NCBI GenBank assembly: GCA_965277275.1
Contig: CBDICG010000002.1
Coordinates: 1,302,001 to 1,366,000 of the forward strand
Length of the DNA stretch: 64,000 nt
Origin: HLUCCA09 sp965277275
GTDB taxonomy: Bacteria > Pseudomonadota > Alphaproteobacteria > Rhodobacterales > Rhodobacteraceae
Reading direction: 5' to 3'
The stretch's first letter is position 1; each line of letters starts with the position of its first letter. Below the pieces are notes generated by a model. It did no database searches. It had not been told where the DNA came from and saw only the letters and a program-made list of their open reading frames with translations. This document shows, in pieces, positions 52,161 through 64,000 of this stretch. The translations under genes were made by a program, and so were the position numbers.

Positions 52161-53282
52161 ATGCCCCGCATCCTTATCCTCTGCCCGACGCACGACCACG
52201 CCGACACGCTCTTTTGCTCAATCGCGAGCGTACGCGCCCAGACCATCACGGATTGGGAGATGGTAGTGATCGGAGACGGCCCACCGCCGCGCACAGCGGA
52301 AGTCATGTCCGCCATCATGGCTGACGAACCGCGTGTGACGTACATCGAGAAACTGAAAGGCGCACGCTACGGTGAAGCCTACCGGGACCCGGTGATCCGC
52401 GCCTCCGACGCAGACATCGTCTGTCATCTCTCGGATGATGACCTCTGGGCCGCCAATCACCTCGAAGCGATGTGCGCGCTGCTGGAGCGGGCAGACTGGG
52501 GCGCTCAGGCGGAGCTGCGCATGGGGATACAGGGGCGCTGCGTTTGGCTGCCGTTTCACCACGGCCCCCGCAAGAACCGCTACCGACGGGTTCTGACGTC
52601 CGGCCTGAACTACGTGGCGTATCGGCGTTCTGCCTACCTCGGCCTGAGAGAGGGCTGGACACCCGCTCCCGAAGAGTTCGGTTCAGACCGGTATATGTGG
52701 CAAAAGTTCCTGAGGAAGCGCAAATTGGCCGTTGCAAGCAGCGCCGATAGCACTGTCTTGAAGTTGCCGAGCCGACGAGAGCGCGCGGGTCTGACGCCTG
52801 ATGAGCGTGTTGCCGAGCTCACGCCGTGGCTGAAGCAGGTGAACGTACCTGGGCGGATGGTGCGGCTTCGTCGAAACGCCACCATAGCTGCGCGCACGGT
52901 TGCGATGTTCCGCCGATACGACGCGCATCTCGAAGGCAGTTGGCAAGAGGCCCTTCGCAAGTGCGGCTTGCAGGTGGTCAGCGCGGACGCGCCGTGCGCC
53001 GTCGCGATCGACGAAGATGCGATGGATTTGCCCCTGACACGGAGACAGCGTCGGGAAGTCCGCGCTGTCTTCGGGATTGGCAAGGCAACGCACGCTCCCT
53101 CGCGCACGCCGGGTGGCTTTGAAGGCTGGCGTGACGTTTTGGGTGACGACCGTTCACTCTGGATCTCCGTTATACGCGCCTTTTCCAACGTCGATGCAGA
53201 CACGACGCGCCTGGTGACCAAGAGCTATGTGGATCGATTTGGCACGGCGCCCGAGCAGCTTGGGCAGATCGGCTCCGAGTAG
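52161..53282 (+). CDS. Glycosyltransferase family 2, inserted between 5S and tRNA-fMet
   Basis: A 373-residue protein with a GT2 N-terminus: MPRILILCPTHDHADTLFCS, VVIGDGPPPRT for the nucleotide and HLSDDDLWAANH, whose Asp cluster binds the metal-sugar. The C-terminal half is unlike common families and rich in Arg. It probably glycosylates a surface polysaccharide or protein. The ATG at 52161 is preferred to an in-frame ATG 19 codons earlier. The gene opposes the direction of the rRNA operon around it, and its base composition is visibly less GC-rich than the flanking chromosome, which suggests transfer. It converges on the RmlC-like gene. Confidence 0.82.
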   Translation: MPRILILCPTHDHADTLFCSIASVRAQTITDWEMVVIGDGPPPRTAEVMSAIMADEPRVTYIEKLKGARYGEAYRDPVIRASDADIVCHLSDDDLWAANHLEAMCALLERADWGAQAELRMGIQGRCVWLPFHHGPRKNRYRRVLTSGLNYVAYRRSAYLGLREGWTPAPEEFGSDRYMWQKFLRKRKLAVASSADSTVLKLPSRRERAGLTPDERVAELTPWLKQVNVPGRMVRLRRNATIAARTVAMFRRYDAHLEGSWQEALRKCGLQVVSADAPCAVAIDEDAMDLPLTRRQRREVRAVFGIGKATHAPSRTPGGFEGWRDVLGDDRSLWISVIRAFSNVDADTTRLVTKSYVDRFGTAPEQLGQIGSE

Positions 53283-53437
53283 AGACCGGTTTCAGGCTCG
53301 ATCGGGGGCAAAGCCGCTCGAGACGGGCCCTGGGAAGCAGAGTGCAAAGAGCTACGCCGCCAATAGCGTAAGCGGGCGTGTCTTGGGAGAGTGGCGCGTG
53401 TCCGAACTGACTTTCATCGGAGTTCTGCGCTCGCGTC

Positions 53438-54007
53438 TTACTTCGAACCTGACGCGAACCGTTCATGCGACGGGTAGAGCTCGCGCAGCGTCGGCCAGTC
53501 CTTATCTGCTGCCGAGAGGATGGGCATCTGGTTCGGCCAGTCCACCGCGAGATCGGGATCGTCCCACGCGACCCCGGCGCGCTTTGAGGGATCATACTCA
53601 CCCGACACGTCGTTGATGTAATCGACGTCTGTCACAGCGTAAAACGCATTGCTCAGGCCTTCGGACACCATGATGCGGAGTCGTTCGCCCGGCGGGTCGC
53701 CGATCAGAAACGTTTCAACGGCTGAAAAGGTCGGGCTCTCTGGCCGAGTGTCCGCAACCGCGATGAAGGCCGTTCCCCGCGACGCGTAGATGAGTTTGCT
53801 CCAGCCTTCGGTGTGGAACCCGCGCAATACACCTGGCGCTGATCGGGAATGATTGCCTTGTGCAAACCGGTGCGAGATACTTTCCGCCGTTGACAGCACT
53901 GAACTGCGATAGGTTTCGAGAAAGAACCCTCGGTCATCCTCGAGCACAATGGGCTCGACCGAATAGAGACCGGATATGCGGGTGGACCTGAGAATAGGGG
54001 CTGGCAT
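53438..54007 (-). CDS. dTDP-4-dehydrorhamnose 3,5-epimerase-like protein (RmlC family)
   Basis: A 189-residue cupin of the RmlC family. The sequence GVLRGFHTE carries the conserved catalytic His, followed by KLIYASRGTAFIAVADTR and SPTFSAVE, as in the epimerases, and a late WDDPDLAVDWP motif. The enzyme epimerises C3 and C5 of a dTDP-4-keto-6-deoxyhexose to the L-rhamno form; a sugar 3,4-ketoisomerase is the other possibility. rmlA, rmlB and rmlD are not in the window. The ATG at 54007 follows GAGGTG. It lies between 5S rRNA and the inserted GT2 gene, on the rRNA strand, and shares that GT2 gene's lower GC content. Confidence 0.82.
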   Translation of the reverse strand: MPAPILRSTRISGLYSVEPIVLEDDRGFFLETYRSSVLSTAESISHRFAQGNHSRSAPGVLRGFHTEGWSKLIYASRGTAFIAVADTRPESPTFSAVETFLIGDPPGERLRIMVSEGLSNAFYAVTDVDYINDVSGEYDPSKRAGVAWDDPDLAVDWPNQMPILSAADKDWPTLRELYPSHERFASGSK

Positions 54008-54081
54008 GGGAACACCTCGAACTGAATTCGAGATGTCAGTTTGCACATCGAAAAGAGAGATACAATTGATGCGCTTGCTAG

Positions 54082-54197
54082 GTTTGGCGGCGACCTACTC
54101 TCCCACGTCTTAAGACGCAGTACCATCGGCGCTACGGCACTTAACGACCGAGTTCGGGATGGGATCGGGTGTTTTGCTCGCGCTGTGACCACCAAAC
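54082..54197 (-). rRNA. rrf: 5S ribosomal RNA
   Basis: About 116 bases on the minus strand. The ends pair as helix I (TTTGGTGG with CCGCCAAA), and the CCCGAACTCG loop-B/C region is recognisable. It lies about 80 bases beyond the 23S 3' end. I see no clear terminator between it and the RmlC-like gene. Confidence 0.93.
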
Positions 54198-54274
54198 CAA
54201 GAAAACGCATGTCCAAGCCAAGGTGAAGTGTACGGCTTTCGATCAGTATTGGGCAAACCTGCCTTCTACTGGAT

Positions 54275-57094
<2,820 letters not shown>

Positions 57095-57100
<6 letters not shown>

Positions 57101-57110
57101 TTTGATCCAG
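57095..57110 (-). repeat. 23S processing stem, 5' arm
   Basis: The sequence GCTTGATTTGATCCAG is the exact reverse complement of the 3' arm at 54269-54284, giving a 16-bp stem around the whole 23S. Confidence 0.85.
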
Positions 57111-57456
57111 AAAAAGAGAGGCTTGCGCCGCATCCCGATGCTGGTTCGTACCGGGATAATCTCTGGACCAAAAGTCGTACATTCCCGCTCGCCACCGTAC
57201 GGCGACGAACTGTTTGGTTAGTGTACTTGACTTGGACAACTATGTCGTCTTCCCGTCAGGCATACGAAAGAGGGGCGCGGAGAACGCCATCCCAATCGCT
57301 TGCTTCTGCGAACAGAAGCGCCTGTCGGTGATCAGCCCCCACTTGGGCGGACCCGACATAGTCGTATTTGTATCTCTCTAAACGATGTCAAAGTGTCGAC
57401 AGTGTCGACGCGTCCGATTGGACGGCAAAGCCATAGGCTTAACGGTCAAATCGGAA
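57111..57456 (-). other. Internal transcribed spacer between tRNA-Ala and 23S
   Basis: 346 bases with no gene. It holds a tandem GTGTCGAC repeat (about 57391-57407) and, on the minus strand, a TTTAGAGAGATAC stretch that resembles a boxA-type antitermination element. It is usual ITS sequence. Confidence 0.7.
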
Positions 57457-57532
57457 TGGTGGAGCCTAGGAGGATCGAACTCCTGACCTCCTGAATGCAA
57501 ATCAGGCGCTCTCCCAGCTGAGCTAAGGCCCC
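57457..57532 (-). tRNA. tRNA-Ala (TGC)
   Basis: 76 bases with encoded CCA. It folds from GGGGCCT at the 5' end against AGGCTCC (with a wobble pair), with anticodon loop TTTGCAT. It lies in the ITS, 17 bases after tRNA-Ile. Confidence 0.97.
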
Positions 57533-57549
57533 TAAGATCCCGAAGGATA

Positions 57550-57626
<77 letters not shown>

Positions 57627-57751
57627 AGAACGGGCGGTAGCCCGTGATGTAGGACTGAAGAGATATGAGGACGGCCTAGTCCATTTTGATCGGCTTGAGA
57701 ACCGATCTTGCTAAGTGTTTCACGATCGAGGCAAGCCTCAATACTAGAAAC

Positions 57752-59222
<1,471 letters not shown>

Positions 59223-59453
59223 TGAAACGCTGCTAACGCAACGTTCTTGACGTTCGAACCTCTGCACATCCATCGGATCCGGCTAAGGACCCAATGAGTC
59301 ATCTGTTTGATGCACATCGTTTCCAAGGAAACGAAGTCCGTTCAAACAGTGAAGCTGACCTTCCATCATCGACCTAAGTCTAGGAAGTCGATTTGCCGAG
59401 ATTTGATCCGTCGTATGAGGACCAAACCGCCCACAAATCTCTTCAGTCACCAG

Positions 59454-59468
59454 CAATTTCAAAGAGCG
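59454..59468 (-). promoter_or_regulatory. boxA-like antitermination element in the rrn leader
   Basis: On the minus strand the sequence reads CGCTCTTTGAAATTG, close to the E. coli boxA core TGCTCTTTAAC. It lies about 230 bases before 16S, the expected place for Nus-factor antitermination of rRNA transcription. Confidence 0.5.
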
Positions 59469-59617
59469 GAGAGACAAAACCAGCGTGAGCGCCTACTTCT
59501 TGTTCGGCGCGCCCGCCTGCTCGATCCCTCGATGTTTGTTCCGCCTCGTTGCCTCTGGCTGCTGCCGTTGGCCCGGTGGGCGCCCCGTTGGCGCCTCAGC
59601 GCCGCCGGTGAGGGGGT

Positions 59618-59645
59618 GTTTACGGATGAGGCCCGGTGGCCGCAA
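59618..59645 (-). promoter_or_regulatory. Putative rRNA operon promoter
   Basis: On the minus strand TTGCGG (59645-59640) and GTAAAC (59623-59618) are separated by 16 bases; upstream lie A-rich tracts (AAAAAAG) repeated 19 bases apart, resembling an UP element. Both boxes are imperfect, so the call is tentative. Confidence 0.4.
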
Positions 59646-60000
59646 GAGCTTTTTTCGAGAAACACGACTTTTTTCGAGCACTCGCGTGAAGCACTTGAAA
59701 ACAATACATATTTTCCGCTCGAGGGAGACGTTTCTTAGCTTGGGTCTCCGCCTCTGGCACCTCTATACACCATTTATCCCCAGATTTCGCGGTTTTTCCA
59801 CAGACTCGCGCAGAATGTGCCCACGCGTCAGTTGCGGAAAGCGCCGAGTCGCGCCGGGAATCTGGCTGTCAGGCAGGAATCGCATCCGCAGGAACTCGGC
59901 CGCCCCAAGTGTCTGGAAACCCTACTGAGCGCTGCGCTGACAGGTACGGCCTGAAGCGGCTCCGGCTACATCTGTCTTCAAAAGAGAAGGAAGCGGGGTG

Positions 60001-60621
60001 TTAACTGGCCGTGCGCATCTTCGACCCCTGCCGCTTCGGCAGGGTCCGCAGGGTAATCAGCCCGATCACCACACCCATATAAAGGAGTGGCTCCAGCTGA
60101 AACCCTCTCGCAAGCATCACGAAGTGCAGCCCACCCAGCAGCGCGACGCCATAGGTCAGCTTGTGCAGGCGCTGCCAGTTCACCGCGCCCAGCTTGCGGA
60201 CTGAGAAGTTGTTCGAGGTCAACGCAAGCGGCAGCATCAGCACAAAGCCCAACATCCCTATGGTGATGTACGGCCGCTTTAGAATGTCCTTCCAGATCTG
60301 CGCCAGGATCTGAACGTCCAGCACGAGCCAGACGAGGAGGTGAATGAAGATATAGAAGAAGGCGAGCAGGCCGATCGCGCGGCGGTACTTGATAAGGCTG
60401 ATGCCGGCATACGTCCGCAGAGGCGTCACACAGAGCCCGGCAATCAGCAGCCACAGGCCCCAGAGCCCCAGCCGGTGTTCGATGGCCTCGATCGGCTCGA
60501 CGCCCAGCCGCCCCGTTGCACCTGCCCAGAACACCCACACGACGGGGAACACCCCCGCAACGTAGAGTGACCAGGTCGGCACGCGGCGCAGAGCGCCGTT
60601 GATCGGGGCGGCCAGATCCAT
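60001..60621 (-). CDS. msrQ: Heme-binding membrane subunit of methionine sulfoxide reductase MsrPQ
   Basis: A 206-residue inner-membrane protein with about six helices of the ferric-reductase-like fold. Conserved His residues for b-type heme are in EHRLGLWGLWLLI, FIHLLVWLV and LHKLTYGVALLGGLHFVML. MsrQ passes electrons from the quinone pool (or flavin reductase) to periplasmic MsrP. The start overlaps the msrP stop by one base (TGATG), so the two are one operon with msrP first. Confidence 0.93.
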   Translation of the reverse strand: MDLAAPINGALRRVPTWSLYVAGVFPVVWVFWAGATGRLGVEPIEAIEHRLGLWGLWLLIAGLCVTPLRTYAGISLIKYRRAIGLLAFFYIFIHLLVWLVLDVQILAQIWKDILKRPYITIGMLGFVLMLPLALTSNNFSVRKLGAVNWQRLHKLTYGVALLGGLHFVMLARGFQLEPLLYMGVVIGLITLRTLPKRQGSKMRTAS

Positions 60622-61526
60622 CAGTAGTATTCGCGCAGGTCCATGTCCTCGTAGAGCGACGCGACCTCGTCTTCGTATCCATTGAACATCTGCGTCTCGA
60701 TGCGCTTGGCAAAGAGCCCCCCGCCGATCAGCCGCTCCGTCGCCTGGCTCCAGCGCGGATGATCCACTGTCGGGTTCACATTGCTATAGAAGCCGTACTC
60801 GTTCGGGAGGGTCTTGTTCCACGTCGTGGGCGGCTCGATGTCCGTCAGCGTGATCCGCACGATGCTCTTGATCGACTTGAACCCGTACTTCCACGGCACA
60901 ACCACACGGATCGGGGCGCCATTCTGGTTCGGCATCGGCTTCCCGTAGAGGCCCGTCGCGAGGATCGACAGCGGATGCATTGCCTCATCGAGCCGAAGTC
61001 CCTCGACATAGGGCCACTCCACCACCGGGAAGCGCACGCCCGGCATCTCTTCGGGGCGGTACAGCGTCTCGAAGGCGACGTACTTCGCGCTGCTCTGCAC
61101 GCCGACACGATCCAGCAGGTCGGCCAGCTCGAACCCGTTCCACGGGACAACCATCGACCACCCCTCGACACAGCGCAGCCGGTAGATCCGCTCTTCGACG
61201 GTCATCCCCTCCATGATCTGCTCGAAGGAGTACGTGCCGGGTTTGTCGACCATCCCGTCGATCACGATCTCCCACGGAGAGGTGGTGAGCATGTGCGCGT
61301 TCTTGGCCGGATCGCCCTTCTGAGTGCCGAATTCATAGAAGTTGTTGTAGGTCGTGATCTCTTCCCACGAATTCGGTTCCAGCTCTGCGGCTGCCATCGC
61401 CGATCCGCCGATCCCCGCCAGCCCCATGGCCGCCCCGCCTGCCGCGATGATCTGGCGGCGATTGAGATACGCGGCGCGGGGCGTCACGTCGTCATGGGTC
61501 AGGGTGTTTTTCCAGCGATGGGCCAT
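60621..61526 (-). CDS. msrP: Periplasmic methionine sulfoxide reductase catalytic subunit
   Basis: A 301-residue molybdoenzyme of the sulfite-oxidase family. A twin-arginine signal is clear (NRRQIIAAGGAAMGLAG, then cleavage after AMA-AAE near residue 47), so it is exported folded by Tat. The Mo-ligating Cys is in RLRCVEGWSMVVPWNG. It reduces methionine sulfoxide in periplasmic proteins after reactive-oxygen or chlorine stress. Coupled to msrQ downstream. A short inverted repeat, TTAGG-N8-CCTAA, lies 25-42 bases before the start and may be an operator. The ATG at 61526 follows AGGAGAG. Confidence 0.93.
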   Translation of the reverse strand: MAHRWKNTLTHDDVTPRAAYLNRRQIIAAGGAAMGLAGIGGSAMAAAELEPNSWEEITTYNNFYEFGTQKGDPAKNAHMLTTSPWEIVIDGMVDKPGTYSFEQIMEGMTVEERIYRLRCVEGWSMVVPWNGFELADLLDRVGVQSSAKYVAFETLYRPEEMPGVRFPVVEWPYVEGLRLDEAMHPLSILATGLYGKPMPNQNGAPIRVVVPWKYGFKSIKSIVRITLTDIEPPTTWNKTLPNEYGFYSNVNPTVDHPRWSQATERLIGGGLFAKRIETQMFNGYEDEVASLYEDMDLREYY

Positions 61527-61550
61527 CGGTCTCTCCTCTTTCGCCTCTAC

Positions 61551-61568
61551 TTAGGGGGAAAGACCTAA
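61551..61568. promoter_or_regulatory. TTAGG-N8-CCTAA dyad upstream of msrP
   Basis: A 5-base inverted repeat with 8 bases between arms, 25-42 bases before the msrP start. Its place fits an operator at or near the promoter. Confidence 0.3.
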
Positions 61569-61625
61569 AGATGTGCAGCCGATGTCAATTCCTCACGCAT
61601 TCGTTTTTCGGTGCGAGCGGGCCAG

Positions 61626-63173
61626 TCAGTAGTGGTGACGCCCTGCATCGGCCGGGCGCGGCAGGTCGGGAAGCGGCTGCCCGGGCTGATATGACGGGTA
61701 GAGCTCGTTCATCGGGATAGACGTACCATCGGATTGTACCAGTCGCACATGACGCCGCCGCATCTGACGCGGCTCCGATACGCCGACCGAATGCGCGATC
61801 GTCTCGACCTCCTTTATGATCGACGTCGCGTAGGAGGCGACCCGCTCGAACTTTTCCTCCACCACGAGCCCCTGCTGAAGGCGCTTCTGATGGGTGGTGA
61901 TCCCGGTGGGGCAGGTGTTCTTGTTGCACTTCAGTGCCTGGATGCAGCCCAACGCAAACATGAAGCCACGCGCGGATGTCACGAAATCCGCGCCGGCTGC
62001 GATCGCCCATGCGATGTCCCCCGGATTCACCAGCTTGGCCGATGCGACCAGCCGTATACGGTCTTTCAGGCCGAACTCGTCGCGCAGGTTGGCAATCCGA
62101 GGGAGCGATTCCCGGATCGGCATGCCGACCAGATCCATGAGAGGCATGGGGGCTGCCCCCGTACCGCCCTCTCCGCCATCAATCGTGATGAAGTCCGGCG
62201 CGGCCTCGGGACCGCGCGACGCCACGGCCTCGAAAAACTCCCGAAAATGGGTGGGTGAGCCGATGACCGTCTTGAAGCCAACCGGCTTGCCGGTCACCTC
62301 GCGGACATGCGCGATCAGGTCGAGCAGTTCGTCCCACGAGTTCACTTCGACATGGCGATTTGGCGAGATCGAATCCTGGGCCACCGGAATACCCCGGATC
62401 TGTGCGATCTCCGGTGTGATCTTGGCGGCCGGAAGGATGCCGCCCTTTCCCGGCTTGGCGCCCTGGGCGAGCTTGATCTCGAACATGCGCACCGTCTCAT
62501 GCGCCGCAACCGCACGTAGCTTTTCGTCCGACAGGCGGCCTTCGGCATCGCGGACGCCGTACTTCGCCGTCCCGATCTGATAGACGACGTCGCATCCCCC
62601 TTCGAGGTGATAGGGGGATAGACCGCCCTCACCCGTATTCAGCCAGACGCCCGCCTTCGCGGCCCCGCGAGAGAGTGACTGAACCGCCGGCCTCGAGATT
62701 GCGCCAAAGGACATGCCGGAAATGTTGAAGATCGAGCGGGCAGTGAACGGTGTGCGCGTGTCGGGTCCGATCACCAACGGGTCGGTCGATGCAAACTGGT
62801 CGTCTATGGGTGGGAACGCCGCGTTCACGAAGATCGGCGTGCCGACGACATTGAGGTTCCGCGTCGAGCCGAAGGCGAGCGTGTTGCCACGGCCTTCGGA
62901 CGCGTTCTCGACCCAGTGCCGCTGCGCCCGGTTGAAGGGCAGTTCCTCTCGATCCATCGCAAAGAAATACTGGCGGAAGAACTCGCCAAGCGCGGAGAAG
63001 AGGTACCGGAACCGCCCGATGACGGGGTAGTTGCGCCGGATCGCGTCCTTGGTCTGGACGCGGTCGACCACGAAGAACACGACTACGATAGCAAGGATCG
63101 CGCCCACGAGCAGCACGAAACTCAGCGCCATCAGTTGCAGGCCCCAAAGCGCCCAGCTCATCCACGCATCCAT
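61626..63173 (-). CDS. FMN-binding glutamate synthase family protein, membrane-anchored
   Basis: A 515-residue protein. One or two hydrophobic segments at residues 5-38 (LWGLQLMALSFVLLVGAILAI and the following IVVVFFVVD) anchor it; the rest resembles the FMN barrel of GltB: SGMSFGAISRPAVQSLSRGA, GEGGLSPYHLEGG, FITIDGGEGGTGAAP and the [3Fe-4S] cysteines in FALGCIQALKCNKNTCPTG. There is no N-terminal glutaminase domain, so it is not a full glutamate synthase; the electron acceptor and substrate are unknown. The ATG at 63173 is chosen because the ribosome site AAAGGG lies six bases upstream, buried in a hairpin. Confidence 0.85.
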   Translation of the reverse strand: MDAWMSWALWGLQLMALSFVLLVGAILAIVVVFFVVDRVQTKDAIRRNYPVIGRFRYLFSALGEFFRQYFFAMDREELPFNRAQRHWVENASEGRGNTLAFGSTRNLNVVGTPIFVNAAFPPIDDQFASTDPLVIGPDTRTPFTARSIFNISGMSFGAISRPAVQSLSRGAAKAGVWLNTGEGGLSPYHLEGGCDVVYQIGTAKYGVRDAEGRLSDEKLRAVAAHETVRMFEIKLAQGAKPGKGGILPAAKITPEIAQIRGIPVAQDSISPNRHVEVNSWDELLDLIAHVREVTGKPVGFKTVIGSPTHFREFFEAVASRGPEAAPDFITIDGGEGGTGAAPMPLMDLVGMPIRESLPRIANLRDEFGLKDRIRLVASAKLVNPGDIAWAIAAGADFVTSARGFMFALGCIQALKCNKNTCPTGITTHQKRLQQGLVVEEKFERVASYATSIIKEVETIAHSVGVSEPRQMRRRHVRLVQSDGTSIPMNELYPSYQPGQPLPDLPRPADAGRHHY

Positions 63174-63485
63174 AGAGTGCCCTTTCGTTTGGCTGCCGGA
63201 TGCAGCAGAAAGGGCACGGCAGCGTGAGGCAAGCAGCAAATCGCCACGCCATGGATCGCCGCCTCAAGCACGCTGTCATGCGTCTCGGCGGTCACGAAAT
63301 CTCACGCGACTTCACAGAAGAGTGTGTGGTATTTTTTTCCACGCTACGCTTAGCGTGCGAGCCCACGAGGTCAATCAGTGAATGTCCGCCGAAGGCAGTC
63401 ACTCGCCGACATCCAAAACCCTACTTGCTGCGTTGTCCGTGTGTTCCTGCGTGTCAGGGGCCACATTGTTCAAAGGGAGATACCC
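63174..63485. other. Intergenic region before the fasciclin gene
   Basis: 312 bases between the divergent FMN-protein and fasciclin genes. Besides the Shine-Dalgarno hairpin it holds a perfect 7-base dyad CACGCTA-CGCT-TAGCGTG at 63340-63357, next to a T-rich stretch, which may be an operator or promoter element for the fasciclin gene. AGGGAG at about 63474-63479 is that gene's ribosome site. Confidence 0.45.
63177..63217 (-). promoter_or_regulatory. Hairpin that buries the ribosome binding site of the FMN protein gene
   Basis: A perfect 10-bp inverted repeat, GTGCCCTTTC (63177-63186) with GAAAGGGCAC (63208-63217), encloses a second stem GCTGC/GCAGC (63192-63196 with 63202-63206). On the minus strand the AAAGGG Shine-Dalgarno lies inside the outer stem, six bases before the ATG at 63173. 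Folding would hide it from the ribosome. Confidence 0.6.
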
Positions 63486-63971
63486 ATGATCCGTACGACA
63501 CTCGCCGCACTTGCCACCGCGTCCATGCTCGCTGTTCCGGCCTTCGCTGATGGCCACGGCCAGAAAGACATCGTCGACACCGCCGTCGCTGCCGGCTCGT
63601 TTGAAACGCTCGTGGCTGCCGTGCAGGCCGCCGGTCTCGTCGAGACGCTGAAGGGCGATGGCCCGTTCACCGTCTTTGCACCGACAGACGAGGCGTTCGC
63701 AGCCCTGCCCGCAGGCACCGTCGAAGCGCTGCTCGAAGACACTGACGCACTGACCGCGATCCTGACCTACCACGTTGTCCCGGGCAAAGTGATGTCGACC
63801 GACCTCTCCGAAGGCCTGATGGCTGCAACGGTCGAGGGCTCGGAAGTGACCATCACGCTGGCCAACGGCCCGATGGTTGACGGCGCCAACATCGTCACGC
63901 CGGACATCGAAACGTCGAATGGCGTGATCCACGTGATCGACGCGGTCATCCTGCCCGCGGACGAGAACTGA
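63486..63971 (+). CDS. Secreted fasciclin-domain protein
   Basis: A 161-residue secreted protein. Signal peptide MIRTTLAALATASMLAVPAFA is cut before DGHGQ (about residue 21). The rest is one FAS1 domain: the first motif FTVFAPTDEAFAALPAG, the TYHVVPGKV stretch containing the conserved Tyr-His, and a C-terminal GVIHVIDAVILP that is the second family motif. FAS1 proteins mediate adhesion or bind small molecules at the cell surface. The ATG at 63486 follows AGGGAG. A 7-base dyad lies about 130 bases upstream. Confidence 0.93.
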   Translation: MIRTTLAALATASMLAVPAFADGHGQKDIVDTAVAAGSFETLVAAVQAAGLVETLKGDGPFTVFAPTDEAFAALPAGTVEALLEDTDALTAILTYHVVPGKVMSTDLSEGLMAATVEGSEVTITLANGPMVDGANIVTPDIETSNGVIHVIDAVILPADEN

Positions 63972-64000
63972 TCTAACTGGCGTTTCTGCGCCGTAAGCCT

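Larger units (their letters stand above)
59223..60000 (-). other. rRNA operon leader and upstream region
   Basis: 778 bases between 16S and msrQ without a convincing protein gene. It holds the leader with a boxA-like element (59454-59468), a putative promoter (59618-59645) and A+T-rich direct repeats CTTTTTTCGAG at 59649-59659 and 59668-59678. Beyond about 59720 the region is probably the 3' side of msrQ and shows nothing clear. Confidence 0.6.

Noticed and set aside
51926..54080. A mobile element at the rRNA operon end.
   Set aside because: No transposase, integrase, terminal inverted repeats or target-site duplication was seen; only two glycan genes.
54008..54081. Terminator after 5S rRNA.
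   Set aside because: No stem followed by a T run was found in this short interval.

Overview
The window is chromosomal DNA of a GC-rich alphaproteobacterium, most likely a Rhodobacteraceae (Roseobacter-group) species. The evidence is the rRNA operon order 16S, tRNA-Ile, tRNA-Ala, 23S, 5S with an initiator tRNA downstream, a homologue of the gene transfer agent (GTA) head-spike base protein first named in Rhodobacter capsulatus, an exosortase-EpsI fusion, and housekeeping neighbours usual for this family (TPR/ispE/polyprenyl synthetase; coaBC-dut-moeB; rpoH with a ChaN-like gene). I cannot name the genus from sequence alone.

Layout. 1-4.2 kb: isoprenoid genes (ispE, polyprenyl diphosphate synthase), a DUF2007 protein, an N6-adenine methyltransferase and a small YdcH-like protein. 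4.3-19.7 kb: an exopolysaccharide/exosortase locus whose genes point both ways: GT4 glycosyltransferase, AsnB-type amidotransferase, Wzy/ligase-like membrane protein, WecG-type glycosyltransferase, a large right-handed beta-helix protein, GT2 glycosyltransferase, a GTA spike-base homologue, an XrtD-like exosortase fused to EpsI, a degenerate NRPS condensation domain joined to a Cys-type thioesterase domain, and a Wzx-like flippase. 19.7-28.4 kb: housekeeping genes (M3 peptidase, MoeB-like protein, dUTPase, CoaBC, ChaN-like protein, RpoH, phosphatase, GST). 28.5-38 kb: comM with a CtrA-like site, an ABC exporter overlapping its 3' end, a glycosyltransferase, an AbrB-family membrane protein behind a palindromic operator, and an SbcD/SbcC-like repair pair. 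37.9-48.4 kb: a polyamine/opine-type ABC importer (ATPase, candidate 30-residue protein, binding protein with terminator, DUF1330, two permeases) next to a class III aminotransferase, a DoeA-like hydrolase, an ArgE-like deacylase and a DUF1989 protein, together probably an uptake and degradation module for a nitrogenous compound. 48.4-51.6 kb: SulP anion transporter, universal stress protein and hydrolase. 51.8-59.9 kb: rRNA operon on the minus strand, with two glycan genes lying between 5S and tRNA-fMet. 60-64 kb: MsrPQ methionine sulfoxide repair, a membrane-anchored FMN glutamate-synthase-like protein whose ribosome binding site sits in a hairpin, and a secreted fasciclin protein.

The parts most worth a second look are the 10-19.7 kb locus (spike base, beta-helix protein, exosortase-EpsI, and a condensation/thioesterase protein with altered catalytic residues), the Shine-Dalgarno-sequestering hairpin at 63.18-63.22 kb, the two-gene insertion inside the rRNA operon, and the CtrA-like site in front of comM. 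No CRISPR array, insertion sequence, integrase or complete prophage was seen.
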